Shown here: positions 56,936-64,000 of the stretch, one piece after another
Layout of the letters: each line of letters begins with the position of its first letter
Position numbering within the stretch: position 1 is the stretch's first letter
NCBI GenBank assembly: GCA_020639235.1
Contig: JACKHC010000001.1
Coordinates: 1,922,001-1,986,000 of the forward strand
Direction of reading: 5' to 3'
Length of the DNA stretch: 64,000 bases
Origin: Phycisphaeraceae bacterium
Lineage (GTDB): Bacteria > Planctomycetota > Phycisphaerae > Phycisphaerales > UBA1924
Position numbers and translations under genes: made by a program
Notes under the pieces: model-generated
What the model was told of the DNA's origin: nothing
Seen by the model: only the letters and a program-made list of their open reading frames with translations
The model's database searches: none

Positions 56936-57349
56936 CTACCTCAACACCCGCGCCAGCACGCCTGCGAGGAGCGCCCATCCGCCGAACAGGTAAGACGGTA
57001 TCCACATCCCGAACCCTTCTCGGATGACTTCGTCGGTGTCCCGACGCACGAGGAGTTCAAGCGTTGAGCCGAACCGGATCGGTTCATCGCGTGTGAATCG
57101 AATCTCGCGCCCATCTTCAACGCTCGCGGTCGCGGTGTAGCCCACCGTGATGCCTTGTTCGACCTCTTTTTCGACGCTCGTCACAGTCACCGCGAGTCGC
57201 TCGGCCTTCGATAGCGCGATCAAGCGGTTCGCTGTCCACGCGGCGCACGCCGAGAACGAGAGAATGGCAATCACGATCATGACAAACCGATAGAAGCGCC
57301 TCCGGCTTGGCGTCATGTGCCCCGAACCGCCGAAGCCCAGTTCCAGCAC
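56936..57349 (-). CDS. DUF3592-like small membrane protein
   Basis: 137 residues from GTG 57349, which has GGAGGA eight bases upstream inside the 3' end of ffh; an ATG at 57316 would give 126 residues. Two membrane helices (about 22-42, VMIVIAILSFSACAAWTAN, and the last 20 residues, LFGGWALLAGVLARVL) flank a small beta domain (AVTVTSVEKEVEQG, GYTATASVEDGREIRF, LVRRDTDEVIREG), the layout of DUF3592 proteins. Function unknown. The gene starts three bases after the ffh stop, so the two are probably co-transcribed; its 3' end lies beside repeat copy C. Confidence 0.65.
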   Translation of the reverse strand: MLELGFGGSGHMTPSRRRFYRFVMIVIAILSFSACAAWTANRLIALSKAERLAVTVTSVEKEVEQGITVGYTATASVEDGREIRFTRDEPIRFGSTLELLVRRDTDEVIREGFGMWIPSYLFGGWALLAGVLARVLR

Positions 57350-57352
57350 CGC

Positions 57353-58852
57353 CTACTTCCTCCGCTTCTTGAAGCGCGTCTTCGGGCTCGCCGTGTGCGT
57401 CGAGCCCTTGCGCCCCATGCCGGGAAGTGCGGGCATGCCCATGCCGCCGAGAGCGCCCGCCGCGCCGCCCGCGGCCTGAAGGTCCTTCATCGCCTTCATC
57501 TTCCCCTTGATCCCCATCCCCGAGAACTGCTGGCTCAGTTTCGACACCACGCCGAACTGCTTGACGAGCTGCGACACTTCCTCCGGCTTCACGCCCGAGC
57601 CGCGCGCGATCCGCTTGCGCCGCGACGGGTTGATCTTGTTCACATCCTTCCGCTCCGTCGGCGTCATCGAGTTGACGATGCCCTCGATGCGGTCCAGTTG
57701 CTTCTCGTCCACCTGCACATCCTTGAGCGCCTGCCCCACGCCCGGCAGCATGCCCAGGAGTTGCTTCATCGGGCCCATCTTGCGCAGCGTGCGCATCTGG
57801 TCGAGGAAGTCCTCCATCGTGAACTGGCCCTTGGCCATCTTCTCGGCCATGCGCTCGGCTTCTTCTTCGCTCACCTCCTGCTGCGCACGCTCAACCAGCG
57901 ACACCACATCGCCCATGCCCAGGATGCGCCCCGCGACGCGCTCGGCGTGGAACTCCTCGATCGCGTCGAGTTTCTCGCCGACGCCGATGAAGCGGATCGG
58001 TGCGCCGGTGACTTTCTTGACAGAGAGCGCTGCGCCGCCGCGGGTGTCGGAGTCGAACTTCGTGAGGATCACGCCGTCGATTTCGAGTTGCTCGTGGAAG
58101 GCCTTGGCGCTGTTGACGGCGTCCTGCCCGGTCATCGCGTCAACCACCAGCAGGATGTGGTGCGGCTGGAGCGCGCGGTTCACGGCGCGGAGTTCGCCCA
58201 TGAGATCGTCGTTGACATGCAGGCGACCGGCGGTGTCGAGGATGAGCGTGTCCACGCCCTTGGCCTTGGCGGCCTTGTAGGCGTTCTGGCAGACGGTGAT
58301 CGCCGCGCCGACCGCCTTGCCGTACTCCGCGACCTTGTCGGGCTCGGCGTAGAAGTGGACCTGCGCGCCGCCGGGCATCTCGGTTTCGACCTGCTGCGCG
58401 ACGGTGCGCAACTGATCGACGGCGGCGGGCCGCTGCAAGTCGGCCGCGGCGAGCATGACCGAGCGTCCGCGCTTCTTGAGGTACGCCGCGAGCTTGCCGC
58501 AGGTGGTGGTTTTGCCCGAACCCTGCAGGCCGCACATCATCACGACGGTCGGGCCGGGCGACACACGCGGCACGCCGGGCTCGGTGGGCGCGCTCATCAG
58601 ATCGACGAGCGCCTTGTGGACGATGCCGACCATCTCCTGCTGGGGCGAGAGGGACTTGGTGACCTCGGTGCCGACGGCGCGATCGACGACGGAGTCGCAG
58701 AAGTCGTTGACGATCTCGTAGTTGACATCGGCGTCGAGGAGCGCATCGCGGACCTCGTCCATGGCCTCGCGGACATTGGCCTCGGAGATCTTGCCCTTGC
58801 CCGAGAGTTTCTTGAATGCGCTGGAGAAGCCGTCTGAGAGCCGATCGAACAT
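57353..58852 (-). CDS. ffh: Signal recognition particle protein Ffh
   Basis: 499 residues. SRP54 binds signal sequences on ribosomes with 4.5S RNA and hands them to FtsY. N domain (1-95), then the G domain with P-loop GLQGSGKTT (108-116), LAAADLQRPAAVDQL, LDTAGRLHVNDDLM and TKFDSDTRGGAAL, then the Met-rich M domain (about 325-470: FTMEDFLDQMRTLRKMGPMKQLLGMLPG and RRKRIARGSGV...VSQLVKQF). The C-terminus is Gly/Met/Pro rich with a basic end. The ATG at 58852 has GGAGG upstream; a TTG at 58858 is less likely. Confidence 0.97.
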   Translation of the reverse strand: MFDRLSDGFSSAFKKLSGKGKISEANVREAMDEVRDALLDADVNYEIVNDFCDSVVDRAVGTEVTKSLSPQQEMVGIVHKALVDLMSAPTEPGVPRVSPGPTVVMMCGLQGSGKTTTCGKLAAYLKKRGRSVMLAAADLQRPAAVDQLRTVAQQVETEMPGGAQVHFYAEPDKVAEYGKAVGAAITVCQNAYKAAKAKGVDTLILDTAGRLHVNDDLMGELRAVNRALQPHHILLVVDAMTGQDAVNSAKAFHEQLEIDGVILTKFDSDTRGGAALSVKKVTGAPIRFIGVGEKLDAIEEFHAERVAGRILGMGDVVSLVERAQQEVSEEEAERMAEKMAKGQFTMEDFLDQMRTLRKMGPMKQLLGMLPGVGQALKDVQVDEKQLDRIEGIVNSMTPTERKDVNKINPSRRKRIARGSGVKPEEVSQLVKQFGVVSKLSQQFSGMGIKGKMKAMKDLQAAGGAAGALGGMGMPALPGMGRKGSTHTASPKTRFKKRRK

Positions 58853-58953
58853 CAACAATGCCTCCGTGCCGAGTGGTCAGTGGGGGGGGAGGCATTGTAC
58901 GCGCGGGCGGCGAAGGCGAGTGGTGGAGTGGGGGGATGAGTGGGGCGGGGTGG

Positions 58954-60246
58954 TCAGAACCCCAGGTTCGCCCACGGGTGCGTGGCGTTGGTGATGCCCG
59001 CCCACCCGTCGGAGTCCGTCACCGCGATGCGCGGCGCGACGGAGTTGCCCGCGACGATCGAGTAGTTGGGCGAGCCGCCGGTCGCGGAGTTGCGGATGAC
59101 GAGGTTGTCGAGGCCGTCGATATCGAAACTGATGCCGTTATTGGCGCAGGAGTTGCCATCGATGGTGTTGCCCGATCCGTTGACATCGATGCCGACGGGC
59201 GAGTCGGTGCAGGTGTTTCCGATGATGCGGTTGCTATTGGATGTCACGAGGATGTTCGCACCAACAGTGCCGTTGTCGTTGTCAACGCAGGTGTTGCCGG
59301 AGACGGTGCAGGAAGTCGTCACCTTGATCCCAGCGACGGAATTCCCGCTGACGGCGCACTCCGTGATGTTGCTGGCCAATCCCGCGACGATCCCCTCAGC
59401 GCCGTTGCCGTTGGAGTTGCACCCGGTGATGGTTACAACATTGCCCGCGGAGATGCCCGTCAGCGTGTTCTCGAAGGCGCTGCAACCCCTCACGATCGAC
59501 CCCTGACCGACCGAGATGCCATAGTTCTGGTTGTTGCGTGCGGTGCATGCATCGACAACACATGCACTCTGGGCCGAGATGCCCGTGCCGCCATTGTCCG
59601 AGACGGAGCACTGCGTGACCGTGGAGTTCGAGTCAACCCAAACGCCGTTGGTCCCATTCTCCGCAGCGCTGCATGCTGTGACCGTGCAGCCAGTGGAAGT
59701 TCGGATGCCCATGACGCCGTTGGCGTAGGCGACGCAGTCGGAAATCGTCGTGTGCTTTCCTGCAAAGACACCATCCTGCCCGTTCCCCCGGGCACGAATA
59801 CCTGAGACGGAGCAGTTGAACGCGAATCTTGTTGCGAGATCGATGCCCCAGGATCCCCAGTAACGGATCGAGCCGTTGCGGACCTCGATGTTCTCGAGAT
59901 TGCTTACCGAGGCGTACACGCCCGAGAGCGTGCCGGTAATCCCGCGGAGTTCGAAGCCGTTGAGGTCGAGCGTCACGCCCGACGACGCGATCTCGATGCC
60001 GTGCTTGCCCACCACGCCGAAGAGAGTGCCCGTGAGGTAGTAAGAGCCCGGCGAAACGATGCGGTACACCGAGTCCGCATCGCCCGGCGTGTTGGTCATG
60101 TTGACCGCGATCCGCGGCTCGACCTCATCGAGCGCCTTCATCGTCGGGGCCACCGGACCCGCTGGAGGGGTCAGGTTCCCCGCGAGGACGAAGGAACCGA
60201 TCATCAGGACGAATGCGATGAACATGCAGACGGATGCGCGTGTCAT
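58954..60246 (-). CDS. Secreted right-handed beta-helix protein, paralogue 2
   Basis: 430 residues, ATG at 60246 with GGAG just upstream. Signal peptide (MTRASVCMFIAFVLMIGSFVLA), then NLTPPAGPVAPTMKALDEVEPRI and a shared head ending LDLNGFELRG. About 12 helix coils follow, rich in Asn and Cys at stacked positions (ENGTNGVWVD, DNGGTGISAQ, NNQNYGISVG, ENTLTGISAG, GNSVAGIKVT). Ends with GGSPNYSIVAGNSVAPRIAV and NPWANLGF-like closing residues, also shared by the siblings. Function unknown. Followed by paralogue 3 25 bases upstream on the same strand. Confidence 0.86.
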   Translation of the reverse strand: MTRASVCMFIAFVLMIGSFVLAGNLTPPAGPVAPTMKALDEVEPRIAVNMTNTPGDADSVYRIVSPGSYYLTGTLFGVVGKHGIEIASSGVTLDLNGFELRGITGTLSGVYASVSNLENIEVRNGSIRYWGSWGIDLATRFAFNCSVSGIRARGNGQDGVFAGKHTTISDCVAYANGVMGIRTSTGCTVTACSAAENGTNGVWVDSNSTVTQCSVSDNGGTGISAQSACVVDACTARNNQNYGISVGQGSIVRGCSAFENTLTGISAGNVVTITGCNSNGNGAEGIVAGLASNITECAVSGNSVAGIKVTTSCTVSGNTCVDNDNGTVGANILVTSNSNRIIGNTCTDSPVGIDVNGSGNTIDGNSCANNGISFDIDGLDNLVIRNSATGGSPNYSIVAGNSVAPRIAVTDSDGWAGITNATHPWANLGF

Positions 60247-60271
60247 GAGAACTCCTCGGGTGTGAACCCAA

Positions 60272-61423
60272 TCAATACGAGAAATTGGCCCAGGGGTCGG
60301 TCGTCAGGAGCGTACTCGCCGCCGCGGAACCCGTGACCGCCGCCGCCCCCCCGGGGGTGATGTTCACAATCGCTCCGTAGCGGTTGCCGGCCACGATCTG
60401 GTAGTGGGTGGTGTTGTCGGCGCAGGAGTTCTTCAGAATCAGGTTGTTCAGGCCGGTCACATGGATGCCGCGGTCGTTGTCGGTGCAGACATTGCCCTCG
60501 ATCGTGTTGTCGTTGCTGACGACAGCGATACCGGCGCCGTCGCCGGCATTGAGGCCGTTCAGCGTGCACGCGTTCCCGCGGATCATGCTGCCCGTGCCGG
60601 CGCAGCGGATCCCGTCGGCGGTATTGGCCGATGCCTGGCAATCGATCACCTGGCAGTTCGAGCTCGTGCCGATGCCGTATGCGGTGTTGCCGCGTGCGAT
60701 GCACTCGACGACGGTGCACCCGCTCGACACGCTGATGCCATAGCCCTCGTTGTCGTACGCGGCGCAGTGCGCCACGAGCGAGCCGGAGCCGGCAGAGATT
60801 CCAGTGTTGCCGTTCTGGAAAGCCGCAACCCCGGTGATGACGGCCCCCTGCGAGGTGGTGATGCCGGAGCCGCCGTTGTTCGAGACGACGCAGTCCCTGA
60901 TCCGTGCGGCGTTGTCGGCGGCGATCCCGACGCTCCCGTTGCCGGTGACCCGCAGGCCGTCGAACTCGCTGCGCTCGGCCGAGAAGGTGAACAGGTTCAC
61001 GCCCGAATCGCCCCAGTTGCGGATGGAGCCGTTCCGGACGGCCACATCGTCAGACCCCGAGGAGGCGAAGACGCCCGCGAGAGAGCCCGCCACACCCGCG
61101 AGATCGAACCCGTTGAGGTCGAGCGTCACGCCGGCGGCGGCGATCTCGACGCCGTGCTTGCCCGCGACCCCGGCGATGTTGCCGGTGAGGTAGTACGACC
61201 CCGGCGCGGTGATCTTGTAGAGCGAGTCCGCATCGCCCGGTGTGTTGGTGAGATCGATCGGCGTCCGCGGCTCAACCTCGTCGAGCGTCTTCATCGTCGG
61301 GGCCAAGGGCCCGGCGGGGGGGTTCAGATCGCCGGCAAGAACCACCGAGCCGGCCACAAGTAATCCGGCCAGGCAAAGAACTGACACAGAACGGTCTCGA
61401 AGAGCAACAATGCGACGGGCCAT
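60272..61423 (-). CDS. Secreted right-handed beta-helix protein, paralogue 3
   Basis: 383 residues, ATG at 61423 preceded by GGAG; the frame extends further upstream but without a signal peptide at its start. The same head GDLNPPAGPLAPTMKTLDEVEPRT and ITAPGSYYLTGN are followed by nine or so coils (NNGGSGITTSQ, QNGNTGISAG, DNEGYGISVS, GNTAYGIGTS, ANTADGIRCA), ending NTTHYQIVAGN and PWANFSY. No catalytic motif seen. Its stop lies 25 bases before the start of paralogue 2, so they may share a transcript. Confidence 0.86.
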   Translation of the reverse strand: MARRIVALRDRSVSVLCLAGLLVAGSVVLAGDLNPPAGPLAPTMKTLDEVEPRTPIDLTNTPGDADSLYKITAPGSYYLTGNIAGVAGKHGVEIAAAGVTLDLNGFDLAGVAGSLAGVFASSGSDDVAVRNGSIRNWGDSGVNLFTFSAERSEFDGLRVTGNGSVGIAADNAARIRDCVVSNNGGSGITTSQGAVITGVAAFQNGNTGISAGSGSLVAHCAAYDNEGYGISVSSGCTVVECIARGNTAYGIGTSSNCQVIDCQASANTADGIRCAGTGSMIRGNACTLNGLNAGDGAGIAVVSNDNTIEGNVCTDNDRGIHVTGLNNLILKNSCADNTTHYQIVAGNRYGAIVNITPGGAAAVTGSAAASTLLTTDPWANFSY

Positions 61424-61658
61424 ACAGGGGTACTCCGGGTTGGGGCGGGATGCGAAACGACCGTTCAAGCAGCCCGCCGGACCGGGTACATGCGACAAAT
61501 CCCCGAAGCGAAGCCGGAGATTCCACGTTCACCCGCGATCTTCTTGGACCCGGAAGGGCTGAAAGCTCCCCGGACTCACCTGCCGGGACGCAGGACTGAA
61601 GGGGCGAGGAGCTGTGCAGGGGTCGGGTCGGTGCGCGGTGGGTGGGAGGGGGGCGGTA

Positions 61659-62837
61659 TCAATACCCAAAGTTCGCCCACGGATTGCTCGACCCTGCCGC
61701 GGTCCAAGGGTCCTGCCCGGTGACGGAGATGCGCGGCGCGACGGAGTTGCCCGCAGCGATGTTGTAGTTCGGGACGCCGCCCGTGGCGGTGTTGCGGACG
61801 ACGAAGTTGTCGACCCCGATGATGTCAAAGTTGATGTTGTTGTGTGAGCAGGAATTGCCATCAATTTTGTTTGCCCCGTCGTTCACATCGATCCCGAAAT
61901 CATTATCGTCGCAGTGATTCCCGATCACCGTGTTATAGATGCCGTTCACAGCAATGCCCGCGGCGATAACTCCAGCGAACCCGTTCGCGTTGCAGGTGTT
62001 GCCCGATACCGTGCACGAACCGGCGACGACGATGCCGTTATCAGTGTTGACCGAGGCGACACACCCGGTGATCTCGCAATGTGTATTGGCGATGATCCCC
62101 TCGGCGGCGTTCGAGTAGGCCGTGCAGTTGGTCATCACCGTTCCGGTCCCGATGGTGAAACCGTAATCCGAGTTGGTCCTCGCATTGCAGTTGGAGAACA
62201 CACAATCGGTCCCTGACAGAAATCCGCCCGGCATATTTGCTTGACAAGTGCTGCTCGACACCATGGCACTGTTCCCGGTGACGATGCCAAGCCCAACGCA
62301 GGATCGAACAATGCAACCCGTGATGACGGACTGATTGCCCACCGCGATGCCCCGGCCACCATTAGAGTCTGAAGTAATTCCACTGATCCGCGTTGATGAA
62401 ACGCTGGCGGTCGCGAGATCGATTCCGTCGCCTCCCCACGAACGGATCGAGCCGTTCATGATCGTGATGTTCGTAAGATTGAAATCGCTTGCATTCACTG
62501 CATCGAGCGAGGCCGGGATGCCCACCATGTCGAAGCCGTTGAGATCGATGGTCACGCCGCTGGCGGCGATCTCGATGCCGTGACGGGCGGTGACGCCCGT
62601 GATATTCCCAGTCAGGTAGTAGGAACCCGGTTGGGTGATCCTAAAGGAAGAGTTAGAGTCGCCCGGTGTGTTGGTTGCGTTGATCGGGACCCGCGGTTCG
62701 ACCTGGTCGAGCGTCTTCATCGTGGGGGCGATCGGCCCAACGGGCGGACTCAGGTTTCCTGCAATCGCCACGAAACCGACACCCGCGCAAACAACCGCGC
62801 AAACGAACAACCCGAACCGACGATCCGCACGCTCCAT
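61659..62837 (-). CDS. Secreted right-handed beta-helix protein, paralogue 4
   Basis: 392 residues, ATG at 62837 with AGGAGG nine bases upstream; an upstream extension to 62921 in the frame is unlikely to be translated. Signal peptide, then NLSPPVGPIAPTMKTLDQVEPRV, ITQPGSYYLTGN, and coils with G-[IF]-x-[VI] turns (SNGGRGIAVGN, CVGLGIVTGN, TNSDYGFTIGT, SNAAEGIIAN, VNTDNGIVVAG). Closes with GVPNYNIAAGNSVAPRISV and NPWANFGY. It has more Ser/Thr and fewer conserved Cys than paralogues 1-3. Base composition is slightly less GC-rich. Confidence 0.86.
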   Translation of the reverse strand: MERADRRFGLFVCAVVCAGVGFVAIAGNLSPPVGPIAPTMKTLDQVEPRVPINATNTPGDSNSSFRITQPGSYYLTGNITGVTARHGIEIAASGVTIDLNGFDMVGIPASLDAVNASDFNLTNITIMNGSIRSWGGDGIDLATASVSSTRISGITSDSNGGRGIAVGNQSVITGCIVRSCVGLGIVTGNSAMVSSSTCQANMPGGFLSGTDCVFSNCNARTNSDYGFTIGTGTVMTNCTAYSNAAEGIIANTHCEITGCVASVNTDNGIVVAGSCTVSGNTCNANGFAGVIAAGIAVNGIYNTVIGNHCDDNDFGIDVNDGANKIDGNSCSHNNINFDIIGVDNFVVRNTATGGVPNYNIAAGNSVAPRISVTGQDPWTAAGSSNPWANFGY

Positions 62838-62981
62838 GGCCAACGCCTCCTGCCGGTAATTACGGACACTTTGGGAGAAATCTACTCCCGGCTTCGGTCC
62901 GAGGCCATAGCGCATCCCCACATTTTTCGATGAGCGGTCTCGACTCGATTGGGGGAAGTAGGGGGGATGGGACCGGGAGAG

Positions 62982-64000
62982 TTACTGCGTAAAGTTCGCC
63001 CACGGGTTGGCGGTCGGCGCGGTGCCCCCGGAGTTGCCGGAGATCGCCGCCGAGGTCGGAGCCACCACGATGTAGCAGGTGTTGCCCGAGGCGACATCCC
63101 AGTTGAGCGCGTTGCCCGAGCAGACATTGCGGATAATGACATTGCCGGCGGCATCCACATCAACGCCGCGATCGTTGGCCACACACCGATTGCCGTCGAT
63201 CTGGTTGTTGTTGCTCGTGGCGTGTATGCCCGCGCCGTCTCCGTTGAACCCGTTGTTGGCGCACTGGTTGTCTTTGACAACACATTGGGATGCGACACGG
63301 ATTCCGTCAAGAGTGTTATTGCTTGCTATGCATGTCGTAACCGTGGCTCCCGTCGTCAGCAGGAATCCATAAGTCCCATTGAGGTACGCGGCCGAGTCGG
63401 TGACCACGCATCCGACGGTGACGGAGAACCCGGCACCAGCGTTGGCGTACGCCGCCGACTCGGTCATTGTGCTGCCGGCACCGACCTGGACTCCGGCAGT
63501 GTTGTTTCCGCTCGCGGTGCATCCGGAGACCGTGCACCCGTCGCCGGTCTTGATTCCCAAGCCACCGTTGTTGCTCGCGACGCACGCGCTGATCGTGCAG
63601 ATATCAGAGGTCTCAATGCCCGTGAGCGTATTGGCGGATACGATGACATCGTGGATCGTGCTGTTGGCACCGCACAGAACGCCGTAGCGCGCGTTGCCCG
63701 AGACACGCAGGTTCTTGATAACGCAGTTGCCGGCGTTGAGGGACGCCAAGCTCACACCGCTGCCACCCCAGTTGCTGACGGAGCCGTTTCGGACTTCGAT
63801 GTTGAGGAGGTTGCTCACCGTGATCTCGATGCCGTCGAACAGGCCCATGCCCGCGCCGCCGCGGAGTTCGAAACCGTTGAGATCGATCGTCACGCCGCTG
63901 GAGGCGATCTCGATGCCGTGTTTGCTTGAGAACACCTGCGCCTGCACATTCCCGGTGAGGTAGTACGACCCCGGCGCGGTGATCTTGTAGATCGAGTCCG
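62982..64000 (-). CDS. Secreted right-handed beta-helix protein, paralogue 5 (partial)
   Basis: The last 339 codons or so; the frame runs off the right edge within the shared head (DSIYKITAPGSYYLTGN). The GTG at 63947 is internal, not a start. The body has about 11 coils (VSANTLTGIETSD, NNGGLGIKTGD, GNNTAGVQVGA, ANAGAGFSVTV, NNTLDGIRVAS), and ends NWDVASGNTCYIVVAPTSA and NPWANFTQ. The signal peptide and PPAGPVAPTMK head are expected just outside the window. Confidence 0.86.
   Translation of the reverse strand, partial: DSIYKITAPGSYYLTGNVQAQVFSSKHGIEIASSGVTIDLNGFELRGGAGMGLFDGIEITVSNLLNIEVRNGSVSNWGGSGVSLASLNAGNCVIKNLRVSGNARYGVLCGANSTIHDVIVSANTLTGIETSDICTISACVASNNGGLGIKTGDGCTVSGCTASGNNTAGVQVGAGSTMTESAAYANAGAGFSVTVGCVVTDSAAYLNGTYGFLLTTGATVTTCIASNNTLDGIRVASQCVVKDNQCANNGFNGDGAGIHATSNNNQIDGNRCVANDRGVDVDAAGNVIIRNVCSGNALNWDVASGNTCYIVVAPTSAAISGNSGGTAPTANPWANFTQ

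Noticed and set aside
61424..61658. Gap before paralogue 3 examined for a riboswitch
   Set aside because: No known c-di-GMP, SAM, TPP or cobalamin core was recognised; only short local stems.

Overview
The window reads as a chromosomal segment of a high-GC Gram-negative planctomycete, most likely a Phycisphaerae-type member of the Planctomycetota. This rests on gene content, not a database search. Signs are a Minf_1886-type protein restricted to planctomycetes and verrucomicrobia, an ECF sigma factor paired with a kinase-TPR protein, CPGD...DVDDLN dockerin-like tails, short C-terminal zinc ribbons, a fibro-slime protein, and lipid A/LPS core genes that imply an outer membrane. Genes are dense, overlaps of start and stop codons are common, GTG starts are frequent, and no gene-free stretch exceeds about 240 bases.

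Layout. 1-6.3 kb: the end of an HPr gene, murA, two secreted proteins (one fibro-slime), a rhodanese-like lipoprotein, an orphan DsbD-alpha domain, a periplasmic redoxin and an Asp/Glu racemase-like protein without the usual cysteines. 6.3-12.4 kb: hscB, then a tightly packed minus-strand operon for a heptosyltransferase, Maf, a small membrane protein, LpxK, HldE and NadC. 12.4-17.2 kb: a secreted unknown, the GspE ATPase, a tandem-fold PTPS/QueD protein and a glutathione peroxidase lipoprotein. 17.3-36.4 kb: a type II secretion cluster gspF-G-H-I-J-K-L-M-D plus a lipoprotein gene, almost all overlapping. Its gspD is the standout feature: one 10.9-kb frame for a 3641-residue secretin with, by eye, about 37 N1-type periplasmic ring domains where ordinary GspD has three. 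36.4-44.2 kb: a kinase-TPR protein with its ECF sigma factor, then two tandem C39-like peptidase/dockerin paralogues, each ending in a similar terminator. 44.2-54.4 kb: tRNA-Ser, tRNA-Leu, an MlaE-type permease, an OmpA lipoprotein, an amidohydrolase, a 3-methyladenine DNA glycosylase, AI-2E and MATE transporters and several unknowns. 54.5-64 kb: five paralogous beta-helix proteins on both sides of ffh, a DUF486 protein, and a DUF559 endonuclease-like gene bracketed by inverted double-hairpin repeats.

How it may fit together. The type II apparatus would export signal-peptide proteins such as the dockerin-tailed peptidases and beta-helix proteins encoded nearby (inference). The giant secretin suggests a channel spanning an unusually deep periplasm, and the lipoprotein gene overlapping its stop codon is a natural pilotin candidate. 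The three related double hairpins, two hugging the DUF559 gene and one alone 42 kb away, look like a small repeat family linked to that endonuclease.
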